From an uncultured Cytophagaceae bacterium (GTDB lineage Bacteria; Bacteroidota; Bacteroidia; Cytophagales; Spirosomataceae), in the NCBI GenBank assembly GCA_903837305.1, contig CAILUB010000266.1, positions 1 to 31,178 of the forward strand: a stretch of 31,178 bases of DNA, given 5' to 3'. The notes beneath the pieces are model-generated. The model was given only the letters and a program-made list of their open reading frames with translations. It had not been told where the DNA came from and did no database searches. This document shows, piece by piece, positions 21,563-30,278 of this stretch (position 1 is its first letter; the number at the start of each line of letters is the position of its first letter). A program made the position numbers and the translations under genes.

Positions 21563-24500
21563 TTACACTGCTTTTGTAAACCATTTCTGCTTGATACGCT
21601 CCGAGATGTAATACATACATGGAACGATTATAAGGGTTAAAACGGTTGAGAACGTTAATCCGAAGATGATCGTCCAAGCTAAGATTCCCCAGAATACCGC
21701 GGAATCAGAACCGATGAAGATATGTGGATTTAATTCCGTGAATAGCGTTACGAAGTCGATGCTTAAGCCTAATGCTAAAGGAATCAAGCCTAATACTGCC
21801 GCCGAAGCCGTCAACAATACTGGAGTTAAACGAATACCACCCCCTTCAATGATCGCCTCTTTCAAGTCGTAACCACGCTTGAAGCGAAGCTCCTCGATGA
21901 ACTCGATCAAAAGGATACCATTCTTTACGACGATACCCGCTAGGGCGATGATACCTACGCCGGACATAATCACAGAGAAAGTCATACCGAAAGCCATGAA
22001 TCCTAATAACACCCCGATTAGTGATAACAAGATCGTCGCGAAGATGATTAATGGTTTCACCGCAGAGTTAAATTGCGTAGCAAGGATTAAGTAGATTAAC
22101 ACCAAAGCCGCAAGGAAGGCAATTCCTAGGAAGGTACCTGATTCTTTTTGGTCCTCTTGTTCTCCACCCATGCGAATGGTATAGCCTTGTGGTACTTCGA
22201 TTGCTTCGAAAAGGCTGGTTAATTCCCCTACGATTTCATTTGCGTTATAGCCTTGAATCACATCAGAACCGAGGGTTATGACACGCTCTTGGTTTTTACG
22301 ATTAATCTGGCTGAAAGAGGTTGCGTAGCGAATATCGGCGATTGAATTCAATGGCACTTGGCGCAAGGCGCCGCCCATGTTCATATCGCGGTAAGTAATA
22401 TTCAATTGCAATAATTTTTCGATTTGGTTGCGAGAATCTCCTTTTAAACGCAATTGGATAGGATATTCATCTTTCGCATCACGGAATTTCGAGATTTCGG
22501 AGCCGAATAAACCCGTACGCACCGCCATCGCCACCTGTGCAGATGAAATGCCCTCGCGAGATGCTTTCTCGCGATTTACATCGATGATGATTTCAGGCTT
22601 GTTCGTTACTAAGTCTGACTTCAATTCTTGTATACCTTGTATGCCAGCCTTTGTGATGGCTCCACGTACCTTTTTTTCTAAATCTTGTAAAACAACGAAG
22701 TCATCTCCCGCGATTTCGATCGAGATTGGCTTACCTGTCGGCGGGCCATTGTTCTCGCGTTCGATAGCAAGCTCGACACCGGCTAAAGGGTTTTTGGCAA
22801 AATCTGCTTGAATCTTACTCAACACCTCACCCGTCTTTATGCCACCGCGTAATTGCAATTTCTCGAAAGCAATTGTCACCTTACTCTTGTGAGGTGTAGG
22901 CCCACGGTCTGGCTGCATCGGATCCCCTGCATTTTTACCCACGTTTGAAATGACTGAGTTGACGATTTTTCCATAGCCCTCTTTTTGAATAAAAGTAGAC
23001 ACGCGCTTCTCGATTATTTTCGTCATGGAATCCGTTACGACCGCATCGGTTCCGATCGGATTTTTGGCATAAATATAAATGTAATCCGGATCACCTGAAG
23101 GGAAGAAAACCACCTTAGGCTTCACCACACCCATTAGAGCGATCGTTACAATTAGTAAAACGAATGCAGAAATAGTCGCATAAATCGGACGTTTCCCCAT
23201 CAAAACCCACGAGATTAACTTGCGGTAATTGGTTTTAAAGTTTGGTAAAGTCTTCTCTTGGAATGGCACAATCCATTTCGGTGTGATCACAAAGTGATTA
23301 AACACGTACAGAATAATGCAAAGAATGAAGAAGTTTCCAAAGCCAAAGTGGCCTAAGCCAAAGCCCATCACATAACCGAATACCGCCAAACTCAATAAGA
23401 TAAATACGGTACGACGGATATCCGAGAATTTCGGGTTCTTCACATCGTTCACCTCTTCATCGTGTCGTTTCATAAACGTAATCGCGAACACTGGGTTCAT
23501 GACATAAGCCACAAATAGCGACGCAAAAAGCGTAATGATTAAGGTAATAGGTAAGTATTTCATAAACTCGCCCACGATACCTGGCCAGAAAAGCAAGGGC
23601 AAGAAAGGAGAAATGGTCGTTAACGTACCCGATAATACCGGAATAAATACTTCTGAAGCCGCTAATTTAACGGACTCCGTAATGGTCAATTTCTTGAAGT
23701 TATTGAACAAACGGTGGGCATTCTCGATCACCACAATCGCATCATCCACCACGATACCAAGTCCTAAAAGGAATCCAAAAAGAACGATGGTATTTAAGCT
23801 GAAGTCTAATGACGGCATAAACAAGAAGGTCAATAAAGCCGACAAAGGCACCGATAATCCGACGAATACCGCATCTCTAACGCCCATGAAGAACATCAAT
23901 ACGATCACCACGAAAAGGAAACCTAGAATAACGGTATTAATTAAATCTGCTAAATCGCCACGCGTACGCTCTGATTGATCCGCCGTGGTAGTTACGGTTA
24001 ATCCTTCTGGGAAACGATTTTCTTTGTATTCTTCAATCGTCTTTTCGATGCGGTCTGCTGCCTCGATTAGGTTAGCTCCTCCACGCTTAATGACGTTCAA
24101 GGTAATAACGGACTTGTTATTCAAACGGGCAAAGTCTTGCTTCTCTTCGTAGCTATCAATCACCTCAGCCACATCCTTTAAACGGACACGAGCACCTGTA
24201 GAAGAACCGATCATCAGATTGCCTAATTGTTCCACAGCTTTGAATTCACCAGTCACCCGAAGGGAACGACGAACGCCATCTACGGCTAAATCACCACCCG
24301 AAATGTTCACGTTCTCACCTTGAACAGCTGATTGAATATCATAGAAAGTCAAACCATAACTCTGCATTTTATACAAGTCTAGGTTGATTTGAATCTCTCT
24401 TTTCAATGCACCGATGATGTCTACGCGGTTAATTTCCGGCATGCCCTCGATTTCATCCTGCAAGTCCTCCGCATATTTCTTCAACTTGTCGAGTGGATAA

Positions 24501-24991
24501 TCTCCCGCGATGTTGATGTTCATAATAGGAAACTCGGAGAAGTTGACCTCAGCCACAGAAGGCTCACGTGTCAAGTCTTTTGGTAAATCTGCGATCGCTT
24601 TATCCACCGCATCTTGTGTTCGTTGCTTCGCGATAGGGACGGAGACATCGGTGTTGAATTCAACAATAATGACTGAAACATCCTGCAAGGCGTTCGACTT
24701 CACGCGTTTTACACCCGTGATTGATTTGATTTGTTTTTCGATCGGTTTGTTGATCGTGTTTTCGATATCTGAGGGAGTCGTTCCAGCGTACACCGTTTGG
24801 ATGACCATTTGTGGCACCACGATGTCCGGGAATTGTTCCTTAGGTAAGCTCGAATAGATTCCCATCCCCGCCACAAAAATGATGAACGTGAAGATGTAAA
24901 CGGTCGTGCGGTTTTGGGCTAACCAGCCCACCATGTTATAGATCAAGCCTTTGCCTTCTGGCAATTGCTCATTTTTGATATTTTTTTCCAT
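21563..24991 (-). CDS. RND-family efflux transporter, inner-membrane permease
   Basis: A 1142-aa AcrB/MexB-like proton-driven pump (PF00873). The N-terminal membrane helix is followed by SSLPKEQFPDIVVPQMVIQT, with a periplasmic porter region up to about 340. TM4 carries the proton-relay pair in LGIVVDDAIVVIEN (Asp416, Asp417). The second half repeats the layout and has IVVKNGILLIEFIEEL in its membrane part (relay Lys). It is about 90 residues longer than AcrB. The excess includes two extra hydrophobic stretches between the halves (about 530-585) before the TM7 region (ISAFVLLIVTIALMG). It starts 7 bp after the fusion-protein gene. The likely substrates are toxic amphiphiles or drugs; they cannot be read from sequence. 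Confidence 0.93.
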   Translation of the reverse strand: MEKNIKNEQLPEGKGLIYNMVGWLAQNRTTVYIFTFIIFVAGMGIYSSLPKEQFPDIVVPQMVIQTVYAGTTPSDIENTINKPIEKQIKSITGVKRVKSNALQDVSVIIVEFNTDVSVPIAKQRTQDAVDKAIADLPKDLTREPSVAEVNFSEFPIMNINIAGDYPLDKLKKYAEDLQDEIEGMPEINRVDIIGALKREIQINLDLYKMQSYGLTFYDIQSAVQGENVNISGGDLAVDGVRRSLRVTGEFKAVEQLGNLMIGSSTGARVRLKDVAEVIDSYEEKQDFARLNNKSVITLNVIKRGGANLIEAADRIEKTIEEYKENRFPEGLTVTTTADQSERTRGDLADLINTVILGFLFVVIVLMFFMGVRDAVFVGLSVPLSALLTFLFMPSLDFSLNTIVLFGFLLGLGIVVDDAIVVIENAHRLFNNFKKLTITESVKLAASEVFIPVLSGTLTTISPFLPLLFWPGIVGEFMKYLPITLIITLFASLFVAYVMNPVFAITFMKRHDEEVNDVKNPKFSDIRRTVFILLSLAVFGYVMGFGLGHFGFGNFFILCIILYVFNHFVITPKWIVPFQEKTLPNFKTNYRKLISWVLMGKRPIYATISAFVLLIVTIALMGVVKPKVVFFPSGDPDYIYIYAKNPIGTDAVVTDSMTKIIEKRVSTFIQKEGYGKIVNSVISNVGKNAGDPMQPDRGPTPHKSKVTIAFEKLQLRGGIKTGEVLSKIQADFAKNPLAGVELAIERENNGPPTGKPISIEIAGDDFVVLQDLEKKVRGAITKAGIQGIQELKSDLVTNKPEIIIDVNREKASREGISSAQVAMAVRTGLFGSEISKFRDAKDEYPIQLRLKGDSRNQIEKLLQLNITYRDMNMGGALRQVPLNSIADIRYATSFSQINRKNQERVITLGSDVIQGYNANEIVGELTSLFEAIEVPQGYTIRMGGEQEDQKESGTFLGIAFLAALVLIYLILATQFNSAVKPLIIFATILLSLIGVLLGFMAFGMTFSVIMSGVGIIALAGIVVKNGILLIEFIEELRFKRGYDLKEAIIEGGGIRLTPVLLTASAAVLGLIPLALGLSIDFVTLFTELNPHIFIGSDSAVFWGILAWTIIFGLTFSTVLTLIIVPCMYYISERIKQKWFTKAV

Positions 24992-24998
24992 TTTCTAC

Positions 24999-26108
24999 TT
25001 AGAAAGAGATGGCTGTACCATCCACTAAATCTTGAAATCCTTGTGTAATAAGTGAATCGCCTGCCTTTAATCCCTCTGTGATCTCAGCTTGACCATTGTA
25101 GGTTAATCCGACCGTAACTAGGCGAGAACGCGCTATTTTTTTACCGTTTTCTTCTACCGCTACATATACAAGATTACCTTTTTCGGTCTTTTGGATGATA
25201 TTTTCGCTAATAACGATCGCGTTTTTCTTCGATGTATCGTTAATGTTAATCACCGCTAACAAGTTCGGCTTTAACTCGCCACCTGCATTCGGGATGCGGG
25301 CTTCGATGTCGAATGTACGTGTTAATGGATTAACGATTTTAGAAACTAAAGAGATGCGCGCCTTTAATTCCTTGTTTAAATCAGGGAATTTGATGTTGAT
25401 CTCGTCGCCCTGCTTCACCGTTCCTACATAAGAATCAGCGATTTTAGCAGAGATTTTCAAGTTGCCTAAGTTGACGATTTGAACGATAGGGACACCTGGA
25501 GCACCCATTTCGCCTGCTTTTTGGCGCACTAATTCGATAGTTCCAGCAATAGGAGCCGTTACGCGTGATAAGCCTAATTGCGCTTTCAAGGTTACGATTC
25601 TTTTTTCCAAAGATTCCATGTTCGACTTCGCGCTCAAGTATTGAACCTCTGTTCCGATTTGCTGATCCCAAAGCGCTTTTTGCTTCGTAAAGATGGTCTT
25701 CGCTAACGATAATTGCTGGCGAACTTCTTCTAATGACTCTTTTAAGATGTTGTTGTCCAAAGTCGCAATCAATTGTCCTTTTGAAACTGATTGGCCTGCA
25801 ACTACTGGCAAGGTTAAAATCACACCACCTGTTTGTGGGCTTACTAAAACCGTGTTTTCTGCTACGACATTTCCTTGCGCCTCTACGAAGTGCTGGAAAT
25901 TTTGAGCCACTAAAGGACTCACGCTTACCGCGATAACTTTCGCTACCGCTTGATCCGTAGGCTTACCTACTTCTTTTTCTAAAGCAGCGATTTTCGCCTG
26001 GATTTCTTTTTCCTGGGTCTTTAAGTCAGCTAATTCTTGCTTCTTGTCCTTTGATCCGCAGGCTGCGAATAAAATGATTCCACTTAGGAGGATGGCTATT
26101 TTTTTCAT
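24999..26108 (-). CDS. RND efflux membrane fusion (periplasmic adaptor) lipoprotein
   Basis: A 369-aa HlyD/AcrA-type adaptor. The lipoprotein signal MKKIAILLSGIILFAAC places the lipidated Cys at 17. A short coiled coil follows (about 22-50, KKQELADLKTQEKEIQAKIA). Then come the first half of a lipoyl domain (VLVSPQTGGVILTLPVVAGQ), a helical hairpin (about 120-180), the second lipoyl half (SRVTAPIAGTIELVRQKAGE), and beta-barrel and membrane-proximal domains to the end (GQAEITEGLKAGDSLITQGF). The extra coiled coil before the lipoyl domain is a small difference from AcrA. It bridges the RND pump (next gene, 7 bp) and the TolC-type channel (preceding gene, 7 bp). Confidence 0.93.
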   Translation of the reverse strand: MKKIAILLSGIILFAACGSKDKKQELADLKTQEKEIQAKIAALEKEVGKPTDQAVAKVIAVSVSPLVAQNFQHFVEAQGNVVAENTVLVSPQTGGVILTLPVVAGQSVSKGQLIATLDNNILKESLEEVRQQLSLAKTIFTKQKALWDQQIGTEVQYLSAKSNMESLEKRIVTLKAQLGLSRVTAPIAGTIELVRQKAGEMGAPGVPIVQIVNLGNLKISAKIADSYVGTVKQGDEINIKFPDLNKELKARISLVSKIVNPLTRTFDIEARIPNAGGELKPNLLAVININDTSKKNAIVISENIIQKTEKGNLVYVAVEENGKKIARSRLVTVGLTYNGQAEITEGLKAGDSLITQGFQDLVDGTAISF

Positions 26109-26115
26109 GTTTCTC

Positions 26116-27459
26116 TTAGTCTATGTATAGTGTACCGTTTGCTTTTTCTAATTCAACTTTAGCTACTAAGGCATTGTAAAGTGCCGTAAAGTAGTTTGCT
26201 TGTGATTCTTTGATGGATGACTCTGCGTTCAAAACTTCTAAGTTTGAACCCACCCCTTGTTGGTATTTTACGCGCGTCACACGAGAAATCTCATTCGCTA
26301 AATCTAGGTTCGCTTTTTGTTCTTTCATGGATTCCAAAGCGTTCTTCATCGTAATGCTCGCCTGAGAACGTTGCAAGTCGATGGACGATTTTAATAAACC
26401 GTAAGACTGGCGAACCTTTTGCAAATTGTTAGCCGATTGAATGGCTTTGTATTTTTTTGAATAACCGTCAAAAATAGGGATCTGTAATGCTACTGAGATG
26501 GCCGCGTTGTCGAACCATTGTTTGGTTAACAAATCACCAAAAGCATTCGCACCCGCATTATAACCGTAGTTTGCGTTCATTACTAAACGAGGCAAATAAC
26601 CCGCCTTAATACTCTTTAAATCTAGTTCTGCTAAGTTTTCCTGCGTTTGCAAGATGGAATATTCGATGCGGTTTGCATAATTGAAATCCCCTGCTGCGTT
26701 TGTATTAAACGTGGCTAATTCCACCTTTTCTAAGCTTTCGCTTAAGCGAATAGGCTCTTCCATCGGGAAGCCCATTTGGAATTTTAACAAAGAATAGCTT
26801 AGTTCTTGCAAGCGATTCACATTTTCTAATTCTGTACGAAGGTTATTTGCTTGCACATCTAGACGCTGTACGTCAATCTTTTCCACAAATCCTTGCTTGT
26901 TCAGCTCACGCGTCTCCTTTAACAAGGTATCTAAACGAGCTACATTCAAAGCTAAAAGTCCTTGGCGTTTTTCGTTGACCAAAATTCCATAATAAGCCTT
27001 CGTCACATTCTCAGCCACTTGCTGCTTCGATTGCGTTAGTGATTTAACGGCTAAATCCTTGTATACGGAGGAAGCCTTTAAGCCTAATAGATAAGATCCG
27101 TCAAAAACCAATTGACTTAACCCCACGTTTGCGAATCCAGAATTATCCACACCGAATTTCGCTGCGATTAATTCTCCCTCTGCCGCTGCCGGATTAAATA
27201 ATTTAGCTGGAATGAACGCACGCTGTAAGACGATATTGTTCGTTAAAGACACGGAACCATTCACTTGTGGCAGACCCATGGCTCTTATTTCGTTCACTTT
27301 CGCACCTGCATTCTGCAAGTCGATTTGGCTATTTTTCACTTGAACCTGGTGCGTGATCGCATAGTCTACCGCTTGCTTTAGGCTGTAGGTCTGCGCAGTG
27401 GCGGCCAGAGAGGTCAGTAAAAATAGACCGGCATAGATTTTTCTTAGGCGGATCATCAT
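26116..27459 (-). CDS. TolC-family outer membrane efflux channel
   Basis: A 447-aa protein with a signal peptide (ending LLTSLAATAQ) and the two repeated outer-membrane-efflux domains (PF02321). These appear as long amphipathic helices (ITHQVQVKNSQIDLQNAGAK, KYQQGVGSNLEVLNAESSIK) alternating with beta segments (GLPQVNGSVSLTNNIV, YLPRLVMNANYGYN). YQQGVGSNLEVLNAE is the typical second-repeat signature. The start ATGATG overlaps the TetR stop (ATGA), giving translational coupling; the second ATG is also possible. It forms the exit duct for the pump encoded by the next two genes. Confidence 0.92.
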   Translation of the reverse strand: MMIRLRKIYAGLFLLTSLAATAQTYSLKQAVDYAITHQVQVKNSQIDLQNAGAKVNEIRAMGLPQVNGSVSLTNNIVLQRAFIPAKLFNPAAAEGELIAAKFGVDNSGFANVGLSQLVFDGSYLLGLKASSVYKDLAVKSLTQSKQQVAENVTKAYYGILVNEKRQGLLALNVARLDTLLKETRELNKQGFVEKIDVQRLDVQANNLRTELENVNRLQELSYSLLKFQMGFPMEEPIRLSESLEKVELATFNTNAAGDFNYANRIEYSILQTQENLAELDLKSIKAGYLPRLVMNANYGYNAGANAFGDLLTKQWFDNAAISVALQIPIFDGYSKKYKAIQSANNLQKVRQSYGLLKSSIDLQRSQASITMKNALESMKEQKANLDLANEISRVTRVKYQQGVGSNLEVLNAESSIKESQANYFTALYNALVAKVELEKANGTLYID

Positions 27460-28058
27460 TTTAAATTGTTTTGGTAAGATGTATAAAGTGTTAAACCTTT
27501 TTCGGTCAAAATACCTCGCATGAAAATATCCATCAGCGTTAGCTGCGTATCATACAAGGATAATTTGTTGTTAGGATAAAAATTAGGGTTGAAGGCTAAA
27601 TCGACTTCGGCCATTCGCAAGCGGGCTAATAATTCGAAATCAATGTCATTTCTAAAATAGCCGAACTGGGCACCTTTCTTAAAGTCAGCGATCAAATTTT
27701 TATGAATGCATTTTTCGCCATGTTCGGCGAAAAGTTGATAAGCATTCGGGAAGTATTTTTGAATCTCATATAGTAGACGCGGATTCATCTGCATAAACAA
27801 ATCCTTCGTCATTTCGAATGACTTGAAAATCTTTTCGATCACATTGGGGTAGAGTCTATCGAGTTCATCCCACTTCATATCATCCTGAATAATGAATGCT
27901 TGCACGACTTCGAATACCATCGAATCTTTATCCGGGAAATGTTGATAAATCGTTTTTTTCGAAATCCCTAATTCGCTCGCAATCGCATCCATCGTGACGG
28001 TCTTTACACCGTAGCGGAAGAATAATTGAGTTCCTTTTTCTAGAATACGCGATTTCAT
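27456..28058 (-). CDS. TetR-family transcriptional regulator of the efflux operon
   Basis: A 200-aa protein with an N-terminal TetR helix-turn-helix (about residues 5-50: KGTQLFFRYGVKTVTMDAIA, then SELGISKKTIYQHFPDKDSM). A helical ligand-binding domain of about 150 residues has no recognised specificity. It is the first gene of the TetR-TolC-MFP-RND operon and overlaps TolC by 4 bp. An inverted repeat with an exact -7 box just upstream (28087-28121) suggests autorepression of the whole operon, relieved by a pump substrate. This arrangement, with the regulator co-transcribed as first gene instead of divergent, is frequent in Bacteroidota. Confidence 0.9.
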   Translation of the reverse strand: MKSRILEKGTQLFFRYGVKTVTMDAIASELGISKKTIYQHFPDKDSMVFEVVQAFIIQDDMKWDELDRLYPNVIEKIFKSFEMTKDLFMQMNPRLLYEIQKYFPNAYQLFAEHGEKCIHKNLIADFKKGAQFGYFRNDIDFELLARLRMAEVDLAFNPNFYPNNKLSLYDTQLTLMDIFMRGILTEKGLTLYTSYQNNLK

Positions 28059-28086
28059 TTGCTTAACCCATTGATTAATTGAGAAG

Positions 28087-28121
28087 CAAAACTATGGAAA
28101 CTTTTAGAGACTAAAAAGTTT
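28087..28121 (-). promoter_or_regulatory. Promoter and operator-like inverted repeat of the TetR-RND operon
   Basis: On the minus strand TAGTTTTG (28087-28094) is an exact TAnnTTTG -7 box, placing the transcription start near 28080, about 20 bp before the tetR ATG. Just upstream, AAACTTTTAG (28098-28107) and CTAAAAAGTTT (28111-28121) form a near-perfect inverted repeat with a 3-bp centre and one unpaired A. It covers the -15 to -40 region, where a repressor would block RNA polymerase. No good -33 TTTG is seen; TTTT occupies the place. Confidence 0.5.
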
Positions 28122-28140
28122 TCTTGTATTATTTTTAGAT

Positions 28141-28148
28141 GACCGGTC
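28141..28148. promoter_or_regulatory. GACCGGTC palindrome between tetR and the cupin gene
   Basis: A perfect 8-bp palindrome in an otherwise AT-rich gap, 12 bp past the cupin stop codon. GACCGGTC-type cores occur in operators of TetR-family repressors, so it is a second candidate site for the adjacent regulator. Flanking bases do not extend the symmetry. Confidence 0.25.
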
Positions 28149-28160
28149 TATTAAATTTGA

Positions 28161-28670
28161 TTAACGGCCAAAATCATCCTGCAAGCGGACGATATCGGAT
28201 TCATCCGAGGGATGCTCCACATCGGTATGTTGCCAGATCTCTGTCACCACACCCCAATTGTCTAAACCGACTAAACGATGTCGAGTACCTGTGGGCAAAG
28301 TGATTAACTCTTTCTCTTGATAAATACCCGGGGCAGACTGCTCATTCGTTTCCGAAATGACCACTCCCACAGGACCTGCATTCACCGTCCAAACTTCTGC
28401 TCTACGGAAATGGTACTGCCAAGACAAACGCTTCTCAGGCGCCACCACTAAAAACTTAGGGCTTAGCTTCTGCGTGATTTGAATAGCGTCCATTGAAAGC
28501 TGTGGGAAGAATTGCGCTGCGAATTTTGCTGCTTGCGATTCGTCTAAAACAAAGAAACCTCCCCAAGGGCGGTTGTGGTCTTTGTCAATTATCGTATAAC
28601 CTTGGGAAAGGATGTAAGCTTCGACTTGTGCGAAAACTTCAGAAACAGGAGTGGATGCGCTAAAATTCAT
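28161..28670 (-). CDS. Cupin protein, mannose-6-phosphate isomerase type 2-like
   Basis: A 169-aa single-domain protein. HNRPWGGFF (32-40) and SWQYHFRRAEVWTVNAGPVG (84 on), with metal ligands Gln85, His87 and Glu92, plus PTGTRHRLVG (His131), match the cupin of type II phosphomannose isomerases and the C-terminus of bifunctional mannose-1-phosphate guanylyltransferases. The close HPSDESDIVRLQDDFGR ending also fits. It probably isomerises a sugar phosphate (mannose-6-phosphate/fructose-6-phosphate) for nucleotide-sugar supply, but other sugar phosphates are possible. It is monocistronic, lying between a terminator and the efflux operon. A TATTTTTG -7 box ends 4 bp before the ATG. Confidence 0.75.
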   Translation of the reverse strand: MNFSASTPVSEVFAQVEAYILSQGYTIIDKDHNRPWGGFFVLDESQAAKFAAQFFPQLSMDAIQITQKLSPKFLVVAPEKRLSWQYHFRRAEVWTVNAGPVGVVISETNEQSAPGIYQEKELITLPTGTRHRLVGLDNWGVVTEIWQHTDVEHPSDESDIVRLQDDFGR

Positions 28671-28674
28671 AGCA

Positions 28675-28682
28675 CAAAAATA
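28675..28682 (-). promoter_or_regulatory. Candidate -7 box of the cupin gene, merged with the upstream terminator tail
   Basis: TATTTTTG on the minus strand is an exact TAnnTTTG match ending 4 bp before the ATG at 28670. It is contiguous with the T run of the preceding terminator, so part of the match could be coincidental. Confidence 0.35.
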
Positions 28683-28712
28683 AAAAAAAGACGGGAGAGC
28701 ATCCCGTCTTTT
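28682..28712 (-). terminator. Terminator of the Gfo/Idh/MocA oxidoreductase gene
   Basis: An 11-bp perfect stem (28686-28696 with 28702-28712, core GACGGGA/TCCCGTC) with a 5-nt loop, followed on the minus strand by an eight-T run. It lies 24 bp beyond the stop codon at 28736. Confidence 0.9.
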
Positions 28713-28735
28713 CTAATCTAATTATCGAATGGCTT

Positions 28736-30169
28736 TTAAAGAGTCCAGCCGTTGCGGTATTCGCGTCGTACGAATTGGTTTGCCGCATCGAAGTTTGTGA
28801 TGCGCATGTTAGCTGCATCCCACTCCAGTTTTTGGCGACCTACAAATTTTGCATTACGACCATCACCTTCACGTAACATGTAAGAACGAATGGCAATATT
28901 ACCCATTAAAACAGATTCTGTAAATGGAGCCGCGTAATCAAATGGAGAACTTACTTCCATATTACCGAAACCAGCCTTACAAGCCTCTACCCATTGGGTA
29001 TTGTGACCGTTATCCCCGCCTTTCACACGCGCTAAGCTTGCTTTAGGAAGTTCTGATTCATCTACGCGCTTTCCGTTTTTAAATACTTTAGGATACATAC
29101 CATACGTTCCGCAGGTCATGATACCTTTTGTACCGATTAAAATCACACCATTTGAACCATCTGGATCACCAATTACTTCCGAAGATGGAATTCCATCTGG
29201 ATGCGGTGCCCGAAGACCACCGTCAAACCAAGTCAATTTCACTGGGGAATTATTTTTCTTCGAAGGACCATAGTGTAAAGTCACCATCGAACTAGGAGGG
29301 CATCCTTCTGGAATGTATTCTGGTGTCCAATCTTGCAAGAATACAGAACCTACCGAACATTCTACATCGATTGCATCACGGATACCTAATACTTTGAAAG
29401 GAGGGTCTAATAAGTGACATCCCATATCGCCTAAGGCACCTGTACCATAATCCCACCATCCTCTCCATTTGAATGGAAGTAAAGCGGGGTTATATTCTCT
29501 GTATTTCGCAGGTCCTAACCAAAGATCCCAATCTAACTCTGCCGGTGCTGGAGATCCAGCAGCAGGGTAAGCGATTCCTTGTGGCCATACGGGACGATTC
29601 GTCCAAACATACACTTCTTTCACTTTTCCAATCGCACCACCATCGAACCACTCCATCATTTGACGAACACCGTCACCTGATGAACCTTGGTTACCCATTT
29701 GCGTCACGACTTTCATCTCTCTCGCTTTCTCGCCTAAAAGACGCGCCTCGTAGATATCGTGAGTTAAGGGTTTTTGAACGTATACGTGTTTCTTACGACG
29801 CATCGCCTCCATCGCAATCGTTGCGTGGGTATGATCAGGCGTAGAAACGATGACCGCATCTACATTGCTACCTTCTTTATCTAAGGCTGCACGGAAATCG
29901 CGGTAAATGTTTGCTTTAGGAAGGTCTTTTTTGATTCGTACGATTTGACGATCATCTACATCGACAATAGCGACGATGTTTTCTGCCCCTTTGTTATATG
30001 AGTTCATGATATCGCTGTAGCCTTTTCCGCCACCGCCGACACCCATGATGTTTAATTTGTCTGAAGGAGCAGTATACCCTTTGCCCAGCACGTGGCGCGG
30101 TACAATGTAGAAACTGGCTGCGGCTAATCCGGCTTTTTGCAGGAAGTTCCGTCTTGAAGTGTTACTCAT
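28736..30169 (-). CDS. Tat-exported Gfo/Idh/MocA-family oxidoreductase
   Basis: A 477-aa NAD(P)-dependent dehydrogenase. The ATG at 30169 is chosen because it gives a clean twin-arginine signal, MSNTSRRNFLQKAGLAAASF; the frame is open to an ATG at 30217, which would add 16 residues before it. The Rossmann motif GVGGGGKG (about 43-50) and VSTPDHTHATIAMEAMRRKK, followed by VYVQKPLTHDIYEARLLGEK, are family hallmarks (Lys of the QKP/EKP motif). GTGALGDMGCHLLDPPFKVL is typical of the secreted Bacteroidota and Planctomycete subgroup acting on sugars or glycosides. The cofactor is probably bound before export. The substrate is unknown and there are no carbohydrate-degradation neighbours. Confidence 0.9.
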   Translation of the reverse strand: MSNTSRRNFLQKAGLAAASFYIVPRHVLGKGYTAPSDKLNIMGVGGGGKGYSDIMNSYNKGAENIVAIVDVDDRQIVRIKKDLPKANIYRDFRAALDKEGSNVDAVIVSTPDHTHATIAMEAMRRKKHVYVQKPLTHDIYEARLLGEKAREMKVVTQMGNQGSSGDGVRQMMEWFDGGAIGKVKEVYVWTNRPVWPQGIAYPAAGSPAPAELDWDLWLGPAKYREYNPALLPFKWRGWWDYGTGALGDMGCHLLDPPFKVLGIRDAIDVECSVGSVFLQDWTPEYIPEGCPPSSMVTLHYGPSKKNNSPVKLTWFDGGLRAPHPDGIPSSEVIGDPDGSNGVILIGTKGIMTCGTYGMYPKVFKNGKRVDESELPKASLARVKGGDNGHNTQWVEACKAGFGNMEVSSPFDYAAPFTESVLMGNIAIRSYMLREGDGRNAKFVGRQKLEWDAANMRITNFDAANQFVRREYRNGWTL

Positions 30170-30221
30170 GGTTGTTAGGTTTAAATGATGGGATGTAAGT
30201 TTGGAAAAAAAAAGCAAAAAA

Positions 30222-30253
30222 CAAAAAAAAGGGGTCAGCTTTCGCTAACCCCT
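30222..30253 (-). terminator. Terminator of rpsA
   Basis: A 10-bp stem (30230-30239 with 30244-30253, one G-U) closed by a GAAA tetraloop on the transcribed minus strand, followed by eight T. It starts 26 bp after the rpsA stop codon. Confidence 0.92.
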
Positions 30254-30278
30254 CTCAGTATAGAACAGGTGAATACTT

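Noticed and set aside
30170..30217. Upstream start of the Gfo/Idh/MocA protein
   Set aside because: The added residues would sit in front of a complete twin-arginine signal peptide; the ATG at 30169 gives the usual distance.
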